Source of the DNA: Yponomeuta sedellus
Taxonomy: Eukaryota > Arthropoda > Insecta > Lepidoptera > Yponomeutidae
Direction of reading: 5' to 3'
DNA: 64,000 nt
Assembly (NCBI GenBank): GCA_934045075.1
Contig: OW203747.1
Coordinates: 12,987,894-13,051,893 of the forward strand
Below the pieces are notes generated by a model. That model ran no database searches. It saw nothing but the letters and a program-made list of their open reading frames with translations, and was not told the origin of the DNA. Both the position numbers and the translations under genes were made by a program. This document shows positions 44,188 through 55,321 of this stretch, piece after piece (within the stretch, counting starts at the first letter, position 1; every line of letters starts with the position of its first letter).

Positions 44188-44980
44188 ATGACATTAGGTG
44201 TTGTTAGTTTACTAGAGATTTTATGTGGATCAAGTGCAAAGAAACAGACCTTGAAAATAGTTTCATTAATTCGCTTGGACTCACGAAAGCTTTTTTCTCG
44301 CTCTCTTGCCCAATCTAATGGCTACCCGTGCTCTGAATCGGTTTTAATTGATAGGCAGCGGAGCTCGGTCGGTAAGTACTTGGATCACGAACTTTGCTCA
44401 ACGGCTTTTGCCGCGTCGTTGGATGTTTTTTATGGTAGCGTCTTGCAGTCTATCGACAGCTGGGAGCCGATTCTCACTTCTATAGCAAATATTTCGTAAT
44501 GACTTGAATTCTACATAATCCTCCGTCTAAGACCTCATCTCAGACCCATCAAATACACGCAAATTTTTTTATAGAAATCGGTAAACCCCTTTCGGTGCGT
44601 TGTAAAGTGGAGAGGTAAAGGGGAGGCCTTTTAACTACTACTTCAATTACTTCTATACATATTAAGATTGAATGATTCGAAATGACATGCATTCGAGCGT
44701 ATGAGGCAGTGAAAATGTTTTTCGAAGCAGCGTCTTTCGCGACTACATTATTCGAGTCCTTAAGCTTTCGAACCTTTGAGGCAGTGATTCGAAAAATTTG
44801 CAACAACGACTATCGAAACTACGTTGGGGACCCTTGCCCGGCAGTGGGACACTCGGCTAATAAAAAAAAGTACAATAAAGTGCATTCTAGCTAACAATTT
44901 AAAAATAGTCTGCGGTTTAAGGAAAATGTAAACACAGATTATTTAAGCTACCACTGAGGAGTGTTTTAGAGGGATCGCGT
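44188..44980. other. Unassigned, small frames only
   Basis: A 103-codon frame at 44188-44499 overlaps the dispersed word attctcacttctatagcaaa and has no recognised domain. Nothing else is supported. Confidence 0.3.
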
Positions 44981-44984
44981 TTTT

Positions 44985-45175
44985 ATAAACTGGCACGTTG
45001 GTGTAGCCGTTCGACGCTTAGCTAGCAAGCCAGAGGTCGTGGAGTCGATTCCCGCTGGGGGCCGCCATACATTTGTATAAAAGGCCTGTCTGAGGGTATT
45101 TTCATGTTTGTGATGTCCTTGCCCAGGGTATCCTAGTTTGGGACCAGGGGAGCGAGTTTCTAAAATGCATAGTTG
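44985..45175 (+). repeat. tRNA-derived SINE
   Basis: A box-like gttggtgtagccgttcgacg, B box-like gagtcgattcccgctggggg, then catttgtataaaaggcctgt and gggtatcctagtttgggacc. Same family as 47832-48010. Confidence 0.7.
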
Positions 45176-45179
45176 TTCA

Positions 45180-45435
45180 CTAATCGGTTCAGCTGCTCTC
45201 GAGATTGCGCTTACCAACACATTCAGCGATTCATTTTTATAGTATAGACTAGCTGTCCCAACGAATTTCGTACCGCCTAACAGTCAATCATTTATTTATT
45301 TTTTTATTTTTCTTAACCATCCATCCCCGTACTTCAAGGAATATTCTAAAAAAAGAATTAGCGAAATCGGTTCAGCTGCTCTCAAGATTTGCGCTTACCA
45401 ACACATTCAACGATTCATTTTTGTATTTTAGATTA
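45180..45435 (-). repeat. Two adjacent Helitron-like fragments
   Basis: First fragment 45180-45243 (cggttcagctgctctcgaga to ttttatagtatag), second 45245-45435 starting actagctgtcccaacgaatt. Both are reverse complements of the 23430 family. Confidence 0.6.
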
Positions 45436-46280
45436 CTTCAACAGTATTTTCACTTAATCTTCGCATGCCTAGAATAGGCAAAATATGTTGGAAACATTAT
45501 TTAGTTACTTAAATCTGAAATGTATTTGACGCAAACAAATATCTTTTTCGTTTCTTACACTCGGAAAGTAGTGTTGTTTTGATCTGATTATTAGGTGGAA
45601 AATGCTACTTCCCTCCATAGAGAGAGAGAGAGAGGGAAAAAGTCATTCAAATTACGTCCCACCTAAGGGCCGGAATGAACTTTAAAAATAGAACTATTGT
45701 CAACTGTGAAGAGTTTTAGTAAAAAAAAACTAATTAAAAAAAATGCTGCGGCCATGTGAGTTTCTAAACAGCCAGTGTGAACTTAGCGCAAACTTTGAGC
45801 GGAATAAGCCGCAATAATTACGCGGTGAGTTCCATATTTAAAATTTAAAAACTCGACATATATTGGCGGCATACTAATCTGTTATATGTAATAATCTTTT
45901 ATGCTAAGATATGAATATTAAAAATGAGTTTTTATTTTCCTCATATTCGAAATGAAAAGTAGATTCTTTCGACCCTCGGTTAACAATCTACTATTGTGTC
46001 TGAAAAGTCGTTAAAATCGGCCCTAATATTGAACAGCATTTTTGTTGTGAGCGAGACGTACCTACCAATGCGATTTATAAATTAAAGGTTGCACGCTTGG
46101 TCATTAATCATTGCTTCGATTTTGTAATTTGTAGGCCATATTGTGTTCGAATAATGATGATTATTTCTGCCTTGTATGTTGAATCATGAAATTAGTAATA
46201 TTGCCCGGCATACAACTTGACCGACTTGAAATTAATGTACGATTAGGTATCAGCAACTCTCCATTGTAGGTTGTCGGGAA
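45436..46280. other. Unassigned, no gene seen
   Basis: AT-rich; includes a short gagagagagaga run near 45622 and palindromic-looking AT words. No frame of interest. Confidence 0.3.
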
Positions 46281-46325
46281 TAAATTCCTCTAAGCAATAA
46301 TGCCGCCAATTGTATTGTAACGAAC

Positions 46326-47617
46326 CGCGGGCACGTTGTCGTGGTGAAGAAGGACCCCGCGGAGCCCGGTGTTCGGTTGCTTGTTGCTCAATTCAGAAAA
46401 AACTTTTGGTAGGCATTTTGTGCTATACCATTTAACGTTGATGCTGCTTTGGTCTCGAAGTGGAATTGAAATTAGGTACCCCGTCAAAGTGAAGAAACTA
46501 GCGATCACAATTTTTCCTGCGCTCTTCGATCGCTTCACTTTCATAGGCGTTGGTTCATTTTGAAACAGCCAAACTGTCGACTGCCGCTTTGTTTCAGGAT
46601 CATATTGATAAATCCAGGATTCGTCACCTGTCACAATGTCGTAAACGCGCCGCCGTGACGAGCCAGCATAAAATTTTTGTAAAATATCACGGCACGGGGG
46701 CCGATATGGCCCCCCCGAGGAGACGCGGCGCTTCCTTGCCCCGTCGTGTAGGCGATGGGGCAGGGGGCGCCGCTGGGGAGCCACTTTGGCTCCCCCACCA
46801 GTCGAGCCCCTCACGTGGAGGGGCGACCTCTTGCCGGGTCGCGGTGATTTAACCTTTGGCCTACCCCGCGACCCGGTAGAGGAGAGGAGGATCACCGCGG
46901 GGGTTTAGTGGGTAGTCCAGCCCTCGGGCTGGGAGTCCCACACGAAGCCGCTCTGTTGTCCCCTGACAGCAGAGTGGTGAAGTGCGTAAATGCATTCCCC
47001 GCGTTACCAAAAAAAAAAAAACATATCACGGCACCAATCCACACGGGCCTGCTTCTGAGCTTCGGTGAGGTTGTGCGGCACCCAGCGGGCGGCACCCAGT
47101 GGGAAACTATTCTCCTTACGCGAAGGTGCTCGTGCAAAATCTTGTGAACACTTCCTGAACCAATCTGCAGTGTATGCTGAATCTCTTCGTACGTAATTCG
47201 TCTGTTTTCTTGAATATTTTTTTTTACTGCCAGCACACTTTCTTCGGTGACATCCGTCGTAGGACGACCACTCCTTTGTTCATCCCCCAAAGTAACACGA
47301 CCGCGTTTGAACTCACTATACCAGCGGTAGATGGTTGCTTTTGAAGGTCCTTCATCCATAAAAGCAATTCGAAGTCGATCAAATGACTCATCAGGTTTTA
47401 AGCCACATTTGAAATCGTAAAAAATCATAGTCCGAATAATCTCGATCCATTTTTTAATGAGACAAGAAAGAAAATTTGAATTGGCTCTCAAAAAAATGCG
47501 GAGGGAAATTTGAAAATCGAACAGCAGTATTTTTGCTTTTAAATAATCGAGGTTTCGAAACAATTACAAGTGGCCAGTGTCAAAACTTTTGTTCGAAAAA
47601 CTTTCTGACTGGCCTGG
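46326..47617 (-). pseudogene. mariner transposase relic, 3'-truncated and split
   Basis: Minus-strand reading from about 47460: an N-terminal helix-turn-helix region (SKATIYRWYSEFKRGRVTLG, DEQRSGRPTTDVTEE, GSGSVHKILHEHL), then after the insertion TGDESWIYQYDPETKRQST with the first catalytic Asp and LLHHDNVPA with the second. The frame then joins unrelated sequence at about 46326, so the third Asp of the DD34D triad is missing. The outer end ccaggccagtcagaaag lies at 47617, followed by TA. Not active. Confidence 0.88.
46696..47022 (+). mobile_element. GC-rich poly(A) retro-insertion in mariner
   Basis: 327 bp flanked by atatcacggcac at 46684-46695 and 47023-47034 (12 bp). Plus orientation, with poly(A) at 47009-47021. 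Contains internal hairpins gggtcgcggtgatttaacc / ctaccccgcgacccgg. It is a SINE or a 5'-truncated LINE end; family not recognised. Confidence 0.85.
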
Positions 47618-47831
47618 TATACCTCGGGCTCTAGTGTAGGCTTCGGTTTTTGCCGAAAGCACACGAGTGCAATACTACTTCGTGCTATGAATAACAATTT
47701 TCTGCACTATTTTGTTTTGAAAAGTAACGAAAAATAAGTGTCGTATTAGTTCCGATATTTCTATTACCCGAATATATCCGATTCTATCCGATAGTAGCCG
47801 AGGTATATTTTAAAAGCTAACAGACTGTAAT
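47618..47831. repeat. Remnant of the agcttttagaatatacc TIR family
   Basis: Reads tatacctcgggctctagtgt, ggcttcggtttttgccgaaa and ends gaggtatattttaaaagcta. It lacks its left terminus where mariner begins, so mariner inserted at a TA inside it. Confidence 0.7.
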
Positions 47832-48010
47832 TACTCGACTGCCCCGTTGGTCTAGCCGTTAAGGCGTTTGGGTACCAAACTAGAGGTCGTGGGTTTCATC
47901 CCCACGGGGTGCCGCCGTACATTTGTTCAAGTGGCCTCAGTCTGGGTGTATTTATATGTTTGTGACTTCCTTATCTGGTTACCATAGTACAGGGTATCCT
48001 AGTTTAGGAC
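47832..48010 (+). repeat. tRNA-derived SINE
   Basis: Head ccccgttggtctagccgtta and gtgggtttcatccccacggg; body gtacatttgttcaagtggcc and gggtatcctagtttaggacc. Same family as 44985. Confidence 0.75.
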
Positions 48011-48030
48011 CAGGTCGAGTGATTGTGTTC

Positions 48031-48296
48031 GTTATCAACCCTTGTACGTCCCCACTGCTGGGGCACGGGTCTCTTCCTGCACCGCAGGAAGGTTAGGCCA
48101 TACTCCACCACGGGGGCCACGTCCGGGTTGGTGGAGGATTGTAAGACAGTGGCAGGCCTTACTGTCAGAAGTTATCAAGCCACCCATAAAGCCTCTGACA
48201 TGGCTTGACGACTGCCATTATATGACAGCCGGCACCAACGGCTTAACGTGCCTTGCGAAGCACGGAAGCGCTCGGAAAAATGCCACTAGCGGTAAT
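48031..48296 (-). repeat. 5S-type SINE (family S), head missing
   Basis: From tcaacccttgtacgtcccca to gaaaaatgccactagcggta; the 5S-like head is lost. Confidence 0.8.
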
Positions 48297-48314
48297 AGCG
48301 GTAGCAGTATTATT

Positions 48315-48425
48315 ATTACTAATAAAACAAAGTCATTGGTACATGCAGACACACCGCGGTTCGAACCTACGACCTTATGAATGGGAGGCAAGCGTTTTAC
48401 CGACCACTCTACCCCCGCGCTGTTA
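48315..48425 (-). repeat. tRNA-derived SINE head
   Basis: caaagtcattggtacatgca, a complement B box ggttcgaacctacgacc, and ccgaccactctacccccgcg. Same family as 22520-22735. Confidence 0.65.
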
Positions 48426-48639
48426 GAGCGACATGAAGACTGCTACATCATACTTATAGCAGAGTCTTCTTGTCATGCACACATCCATGCACTCTATTTC
48501 GTTGCATTACGGGCGACTTTGCTACTAAAATGTAAAGGTTCATGTGCTGTTGACTGTACGAGCTATTCCTAATAATTACAATAGATTTTTGACCAGTGCT
48601 AATAGGAATCTTAACGAATTTGCAATGTACATCGAATTG

Positions 48640-48900
48640 AAATGAAATGAAAACGTTTTATTCAAAGTAGCGCACAAGCTGCGGCTTATAATTACAAAAC
48701 GTTACAATTCAAACTAGGTGTCCATCTAGATCATTTTGGAGAAAAAATTTACAAAAACAAATTGTCATAGGAAACCACGAATCGTAGGTTTTCGAATTAC
48801 GCCCAGCCCAGGCGTTTTGTGACGATATCAGAATTTGACAGTGTACTGGGAAGTCGCATATTTAATAGATATTTAATCTGCGACTAGTGGCATCATACTA
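48640..48900 (-). repeat. LINE 3'-end fragment
   Basis: aaatgaaatgaaaacgtttt, then aactaggtgtccatctagat. The A-rich start and minus sense fit a LINE 3' UTR. Not coding. Confidence 0.4.
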
Positions 48901-48956
48901 TACTCCCATTTCCACTTGAAGCTCACGACTTTCTGTCTGTATAGGTATTATAGACA

Positions 48957-49298
48957 AAGCGCTCGTGGCCTACTCGAACCGAGTGATTGGAATCAATCAC
49001 TTGAGTTAAGCTACAACAGGCACGGTCAGGTTCCTGTGACTACCGCTAGTGACATTTTTTCCGAGCGTTTTCCTGCTCCGTTAAGTCGTTGGTGCCGGCT
49101 GTCATGTAATGTCAGTCGTTAAGCCATGGTAGAGGCCTTACCGGCGACTTGATAACTTCTGACAGTAAGGCCCGCCACTGTCTTACAGTCCTCCATCAAC
49201 CCGGACTTGGCACCCGCGATGGAGTATGGCCTAACCTTCCTGCGATGCAGGAAGAGACCCGTGCCCCAGCAGTGGGGACGTACAAGGGTTGATATCGA
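48957..49298 (+). repeat. 5S-type SINE (family S)
   Basis: Starts agcgctcgtggcctactcga, accgagtgattggaatcaat, gagttaagctacaacaggca; body with a small deletion after acggtcagg; ends cagcagtggggacgtacaag. Confidence 0.8.
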
Positions 49299-49803
49299 TT
49301 AAACAAAAAGTCGTAAGAACAAAAGAATAAAGTGAATCAAAAAATGTCTGAAGTGAAAATACTATGAATATATTTTTGACATACATAACCTCACGCCTGT
49401 ATCCCAGAGGGGTAGGCAGAGACCAGGGACTGCCACTAGTCACGATCTTGGCCGATATATCTTTGATTGCTCTAATAATTGGTATCTTAACATCGTGGGA
49501 TAGTTGACCTACCATTAGGAAACATAAGTTATAATATATCTCCTTCTTTCGGCCCTACTCAATAATTACGCTTTTGTATCGCTGGGAACAATAATAAAGC
49601 ATGATCCAAATTGAGTTTCCTATGTTGGCAGCACTGTAAAAAAAAAGTTATCGGTAATGGCGCGTATTTGAAACGTCAAAATGCTGGTTTAAAACTTTAA
49701 AACCAATTTAGAACAAGCATTTACGATAGCAATACGTCACACATCAAGAGAACCGTTTTTTTAAATTTTAAACTTGTTTTACTTTTTATGTTATGGTTTA
49801 GCT

Positions 49804-50171
49804 CTAGGCCTAATGGAACCGAGTGATTGAAATCAATCACTTGAGTTATGCAACAACAGGCGCTGTCAGGTGCAGGATGGGGGACCGTCCCGTGACTACC
49901 GCTAGCGCGGCATTTTTCCTAGCGCTTCCGTGATTCACAAGGCACGTTTAGCCGTTGGTGCCGGCTGTCATGTAAGGGCAGTCCTTAAGCCTTATTAGAG
50001 GCCTTATGAGCGGTTTGATAACTTCTGACAGTGAGGCCCGCCACTGTCTTACAATCCTTCCTCTACCAACTCGGACTTGGCCTTCGTGGTGGAGTATGGC
50101 CTAACCTTCCTGCGATGCAGGAAGAGACCCGTGCTCCAACAGTGGGGACATACAAAGGGTTGACATCGACT
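49804..50171 (+). repeat. 5S-type SINE (family S)
   Basis: Starts aggcctaatggaaccgagtg, then gagttatgcaacaacaggcg, gtgcaggatgggggaccgtc; ends aacagtggggacatacaaag. Confidence 0.82.
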
Positions 50172-50460
50172 CAATATTTCGACCACGAGTAAATAAATAA
50201 GTTATAAAATTTTGCAGCACTGGCCGTAGCCCAGTCCTTAAGTCAGCTAGTTTGATTGATGGATATTGAAATAAAATAAATGGATGATGTCATTCTGTAA
50301 GCAGTTGTTGAGCCATGTCAGAGGCCTTATGGACGGACGGCTTGATAACTTCCGACAGTAACGCCGGGTTACAAAGGGTTGCATCGACTAAATATTTCGA
50401 CTACGAGTAAATAACTTATAAAAAATTGCAGCGCTGGCCGTAGCCCAGTGGCCTCCGAAG
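50165..50460 (+). repeat. Local direct duplication of SINE junction
   Basis: catcgactcaatatttcgac to cactggccgtagcccag (50167-50237) is repeated at about 50383-50452. A diverged family S 3' half (gtcagaggccttatggacgg) lies between. It looks like a local duplication spanning the end of one SINE and the head of the next. Confidence 0.55.
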
Positions 50461-50680
50461 CAAGAGACCCAGGTTAGTTTCCCAGTGCGGGCATGAACCT
50501 ACCAATGACTTTGTCGTCTAAGTCATGTACATTTGTGAAGTTTGGCACATTAACAATATTACTCGCTAACGCGAAGGAAAACATCATGTGGAAACCTGAG
50601 TGTCTGCTTGAAACTGCCAATCCGCGGTGGGCACGCGTGGCAATTAAACCCATACTGTCTCTGTGAGAGAAGGCCTGTGT
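50430..50680 (+). repeat. tRNA-derived SINE
   Basis: Head tggccgtagcccagtggcct, body tgactttgtcgtctaagtca and gaaggaaaacatcatgtgga, tail gggcacgcgtggcaattaaa. Confidence 0.6.
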
Positions 50681-50728
50681 TTTTTTTAGCATAGTACATA
50701 TTTAATAAAAAATTTAAATAAAAAATAA

Positions 50729-51611
50729 AAACCGACTTCGGCACCCCGAGGCACTAAAAATGCAGAAATAATTTAAACGAATGTGATCTTTAAATTTTTA
50801 ATTCGTATGTTTCTAGGTATTGTAGAAGTATATCTTGGAGTCGGTGCCAAGTTCCAGACCATCACATAAATTTTGGGCACGAGGTACCTACCTACAACGC
50901 TGATATTCTGTCGGGGCCACGCTGCGGTTAGTCGCGGGTGTGTAATAATGAAACTACATTTCAACTGTAATTCCGGGTTTCTAGGTGCAACGGTGCCCTA
51001 GATCAGGGTGTCCTTGAGCTGGCCATCGTCAGACCTCCGAATCTTCGGCTGTAGAAAGTGACAGTGAAAATAAATACTTTAGTGAAAACGGCATATTTCT
51101 ATCTAGAATAGAAGCTTAGAACCTCTCAAGACCGACATTCGAGCTGATGATCTTCGAAACAATGTCCAACAGACACCAGAGAATGAGTTAATGAATGAAA
51201 GTATTTGATGAACAAAGTGTTTGTAACATCAAAACTTGACTTAATTTTTTGCTTTAAAATTTGAATTTCTCTATTTCCATCTTAGAAAGTCTTCATCAGA
51301 ACCTCACCATATTACCCCGGGACTAATTTCACGCTATATCTTATGAAACATATGCATATTACTAATGGATAGGGCTCATTAGGCCTCATTTGCTGCTGTC
51401 CATTGAAGAGTTCAGTTCTCCAGTTCTGAAAGTCTTCATCAGATCTTCACCAAATTAAAATGGGACCAATGGAACGCTATACTTAAACAAACAAATTTTT
51501 TTTTATCGAAATCGGTTTAGATTTGACGAAGTTATTCGAAAACAGTCAAAAAAAAAAAAAAGTAATATACGCGTCGAATTGATAACCTCCTCCTTTTTTG
51601 AAGTCGGTTAA
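50729..51611. repeat. Element with short TIR aaaaaccgacttc
   Basis: Starts aaaaaccgacttcggcaccc and ends ccttttttgaagtcggttaaa, an inverted pair. Inside, tcagaacctcaccatatta and cagatcttcaccaaattaaa are diverged direct repeats. No transposase seen. Confidence 0.55.
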
Positions 51612-51985
51612 AAACCTATTTAGAGGCTAAAAATTCCATCCATGCCGCGATTCGAACCCGCGACCTCTGGCTATCCGTGCCAGCGCTCTTTCCAACTGAG
51701 CCAATGGGCGACTCACCGGCATCAGTGAATTTTCGAACCTCTTTACAATATTCTCTGTATTACGTACAGGCAGCGACATCTGGCTGAAGTAATTTGCATC
51801 ACTTGCAGCCCCGAGTAACTACTTTGCAGTTAGAAATTCGCCCATTAGCTCAGTTGGAAAAAGCGCTGGCACGGATAGCCAGAGGTTGCGGGTTCGAATG
51901 CCGGCGTGGTGGGTGGAATTTTTAGCCTCTAAATAGGTTTTTAAATTTGTCCTTAGCACGGGTTAGCGCATTAAAAATAATATAA
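51605..51985. repeat. tRNA-SINE family T, inverted dimer
   Basis: Minus head at about 51640-51712 and plus head at about 51837-51905 face each other between aaaaacctatttagaggcta and tagcctctaaataggttttt. It is the longest complete inverted dimer in the window and ends in gtccttagcacgggttagcg. Confidence 0.88.
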
Positions 51986-52194
51986 GCATAGTAGGTACAA
52001 GTTTTTCTTTGAATGAAAGTCAGGAAACTTAAATTGGAACACCCTGTACTGCGCCCATCGCGTTGCCTCATCAAACCTTTTAGTAGAGCAAGGTTATGGT
52101 CAATTGCAATAAACTGTTTTAGAATTAACAACTTGTTTTATTATGCAACCTCGGCAAAAGATCAAAAGATTCAACATCTAGTGTAGTTATTTAG

Positions 52195-52870
52195 TTAGAT
52201 CTGAGATTTCCGCACTTCCCCCCGGTTTCTGGTACACTAATAATGGGTTAATCTATACAATACAGTACAGTACAGTAGAGTACAGTAGCATACAGTAGAG
52301 TACAGTACAGTACATTACATTACAGTACAGTACAGTACAGTACAGTACAGTACAGTACAGTACAGTACAGTACAGTACAGTACAGTACAGTACAGTACAG
52401 TACAGTACAGTACAGTACAGTACAGTACAGTACAGTACAGTACAGTACAGTACAGTACAGTACAGTACAGTACAGTACAATACAAAACAACCCAATACAA
52501 TACTGTTTCTATACGGATTTCACTCGTTTATTATATTTTTACAATTTTCGGAAAATTATGTCTAGTGCTCGTGTTAACCTTAGAAAATACTAAGTATTTG
52601 ACACCTCTTAACAGATTTTTTGTGTACGACAAACTGGGGGTTAGCCTCATAGTTGGGCCATTGTACGTAGCAAGCGCTGGGGTATGGTTCCAGTTCAGGA
52701 ACTAGGGTTTCCTCGCGATGTTTTCCTTCACAGGCAGCGAGTGGTATTGCCACTATAACTTCACAAATGTACGTAACTTAAAAAACGAAGTCATTGGCAG
52801 GGATTCAAACCCACGACCTCCAGACTGAGAAGCCGGAGTTCTAACGCTCTGCTAACACCGCATTTAGCCT
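52195..52870 (-). repeat. tRNA-derived SINE with inserted repeats
   Basis: Tail gagatttccgcacttcc, then the (TACAG)n tract and a cgaaac-family fragment (52495-52595), then catagttgggccattgtacg and a minus tRNA-like head near 52800-52865. This copy supplies the empty-site sequence for the MITE at 22101. Confidence 0.65.
52256..52490. repeat. (TACAG)n microsatellite, about 45 units
   Basis: Pentanucleotide tract with a few variants near its left end (agcatacag, acattaca). Every frame is open, giving Tyr-Cys-Thr-Val-Leu repeats on minus; these are not genes. Confidence 0.97.
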
Positions 52871-52904
52871 GACAGATAATCATCTGAACAAAATCCGCGC
52901 AGTA

Positions 52905-53110
52905 AGTGTTTCCTTCTTCTTCTTCAGGCTATATTATGTAGTCCACTGCTGGACATAGCCCTCCTTAGCCCTCATTAGCCCTAATGAGCGCCATAGCGCC
53001 CTGTCTTCAGCTTGCCGCTGTTTTTCGCAGATCGTCATCCCACCTGGTCGGAGGGCGTCCTACACTACGTTTGCCGAGTCGCGGTCTCCACCCAAGAACA
53101 CGTTTACGTA
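52905..53110 (-). pseudogene. RTE-like LINE C-terminal remnant
   Basis: Minus strand encodes the same GRPPTRWDDDLRK end seen at 24650-25100, with internal deletions and small duplications (ccctccttagccctcattag). Confidence 0.7.
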
Positions 53111-53207
53111 AACTTCTAGTTAGTGTTTACTTCAGTCAAATAAGAGCCGAAATACTTCCACGCGAAGTCAAAGTCATTTGTTCAAGTCAATTGCCTGGTA
53201 TTATAAC

Positions 53208-53430
53208 ATGAGTGGAAGGGTTGGTAAGGGTCGCCCCAGGCAGACATACATCGACCAGATAGGGGATGCAAAGGGAAAGATAAAAAGTACCCAGAAGCCG
53301 GGTGCGTGCATGCAACGACTTATGAACGTTGATGAAGCGAAGGTGATCTGTCAGGATCGTGGCAAGTGGTAGTCCCTGGTCTCTGCCTACCCCTCTGGGA
53401 TACAGGCGTGAGGTTATGTATGTATGTATA
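53208..53430 (+). pseudogene. LINE 3'-end coding remnant
   Basis: GRVGKGRPRQTYIDQIGDAK followed by the tctctgcctacccctctggg 3' UTR, as at 10688-10910. Short frames only. Confidence 0.6.
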
Positions 53431-53674
53431 ACATGGCGAATAAATTGTTTTGTGACCCCCGATCTCAAGAAATGCGGGGTGTCGCGGGAAGGTCCAATTT
53501 ACGAGGTTTAGTCACAATTAGGTACAATGCGAAAATATAAATTCTTCAGGCGATATAAGTCCACTGCTGAACATAGCCGTCCCCTCCCCTAATGAGCGCC
53601 ATAGCGCAAATTAGGAATAACTTAAAGAAAAAAATATTTATTTAAAATGTAAGTTTGCCAGTAACAAATCAGTT

Positions 53675-53810
53675 TGGCCCTTGTCCCAATTGTCTGGAAG
53701 AAATTGCTTTTTTTAAAAAGGTTGCCAATTTTACTCTGTATCTTTACATGTTTTTTATAATATATGCTGTGGTGTACAATAAAGAATATTCTTATCTTAT
53801 ATTATCTTTG
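53675..53810 (+). repeat. LINE 3' UTR with (TTATC) tail
   Basis: aattgtctggaagaaattgc, aaaaggttgccaattttact, gtgtacaataaagaatattc and ttatcttat. Diverged copy of 12650-12840. Confidence 0.65.
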
Positions 53811-54284
53811 TTGGGAGCCCTACACAGGATCGGTTTCTAAATTGAGAATTTCACTAAGTAGATACTTAAGTAGCGTTCTGTCACGCTCTTTTCTGAGTAA
53901 TTCGAATAGACAGCACTGTAGTTAAGAATTAACTTAGCGATATTCTCCGTTCGGAAACTGGCCAATAGTTACGGAAACCGACCTAGGCACGGGAAACCGG
54001 TTATAAGACTTTAGCATCTACGGGCCAGTTCTGATGGAGATGGTCGGCGGAGATTACACCTTGATACACATAGAACGGGCATAGCTTTTCCCATGCCCAG
54101 CACAACGGCAGTTTCCTAACTATTGTCTTAGATTAGTTACTGTGTAATTTTTATTGTTGTGAGAGAGATATCTCGGTACTCGTACATAGAACTCGCCTCT
54201 TGTTGCAAGTTGTCTTGTGATGCAAAGCTGAGTGCAGTGATGCATTCGTCTTGAGTCGTAAGTTCGGTTACGGCATGTATTGTC
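53811..54284. other. Unassigned, no gene seen
   Basis: Mixed-composition sequence; 97- and 99-codon minus frames extend into the foldback to the right and have no domain. Confidence 0.3.
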
Positions 54285-54286
54285 AT

Positions 54287-54755
54287 CATCATCAGGCTGG
54301 GCGCATGCTGAGACGCAGGAGACGCAGCACAGTTCAGTACAGGGCAGGGCAGTTGAGGAAGACACAATACCCTCACCGCATGCTGCGACGACGCAAGTAT
54401 TCGCTCCATTCCTTGGCAATTTTCACCCATAATAATTCATTCAATGTTCTTTTTGAATAGTCTGGATGATTTGTATCATACAAATAGGGTCAATTTAGCA
54501 AACTAAATCAATTTAATGTTCTGTTATTGCAACAAAATTGTTAGTAAACACGCCTCGACGTGCACGCGTCGCGCAGAAATGTGCCGGCACTACAAAGAGA
54601 CGCAGAGCAGGGCAGACACATGTCTGCGTCGCACGTGCCTGCGCCGCAGCGTACGTAGCTCAATGACGTTCCATGCTTTTCAAAATTTGCGCTGCCCTGC
54701 GCTGTCCTGTGCTGCGTCGCCTGCGTCTCAGCATGCGCCCAGCCTCATCATCGGG
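54287..54755. repeat. GC-rich foldback element, about 55-bp arms
   Basis: Left arm caggctgggcgcatgctgag (54293 on) and right arm ctcagcatgcgcccagcctc (ending 54745) are inverted, continuing through gacgcaggagacgcagcaca. A second inner pair uses gcgtcgcagcat / atgctgcgacgacgc words. No ORF with a domain. Confidence 0.75.
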
Positions 54756-54776
54756 CTATACTTGATACTAATCACT

Positions 54777-55012
54777 CGTAGCCCCGGCTGCCTGAGTGAT
54801 CTTAAACGATCACGAAGGCTATGCAACATAGGGCGCGTTCAGTGAATGGATGGGTGAACGACTATGACTAACGCTAGTGGCATTTTTCCGAGGTGTTCCG
54901 TGCTTCGTAAGGCACGTTAAGCAGTTGGTGCCGGCTGCCGTCGATAGATGGCAATGGTTAAGTCAAGTCAGAGGCCTTAGGGCGGCTTGAAAACTTCCGA
55001 CAGTAAGACCAC
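54777..55012 (+). repeat. Family S SINE, 5S-like subfamily, 3'-truncated
   Basis: Starts gtagccccggctgcctgagt, then gatcacgaaggctatgcaac, gcgcgttcagtgaatggatg, ggtgaacg; body to aaaacttccgacagtaagac, then stops. Confidence 0.82.
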
Positions 55013-55222
55013 ACTTGATGTTTACTTTTTGAAAAAAAAAACTTATGTTATGTATGAAGCAGCCCTGTTTCCCCCAGCTAAGTGAATCACAGCAGTATTG
55101 TGAAATCCAGTGTTACAGTTTCCATAAAACCAAAGCGTAGCCCAGTGTCGTTGCCTTATTCTCATTCAACCATCGAACAGAAGGGACAACCCCTAGAATT
55201 AATTAGTAGTAATTAATATCTG

Positions 55223-55309
55223 CTGGAAATAGCCCTCCCCTAATGAGCGCCATAGCGCAACGTTGTGCCACCATTGGACGCAGTGGACTAATATAGCCTG
55301 AAGAAGAAG
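55223..55309 (+). mobile_element. 87-bp twin-primed LINE insertion
   Basis: Flanked by aattaatatctg at 55211-55222 and 55310-55321. The first 55 bp are the reverse complement of an RTE-like 3' region (agccctcccctaatgagcgc); the last 30 bp are in direct orientation (gcagtggactaatatagcct, gaagaagaag). The inverted and direct parts meet at consecutive source positions. Confidence 0.8.
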
Positions 55310-55321
55310 AATTAATATCTG

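Noticed and set aside
46290..46895. Active mariner
   Set aside because: Split by a 327-bp insertion and missing the third catalytic Asp and the 3' terminal repeat.
52253..52500. Tyr/Cys/Thr/Val/Leu repeat protein
   Set aside because: Translation of the (TACAG)n microsatellite; no flanking coding signal.
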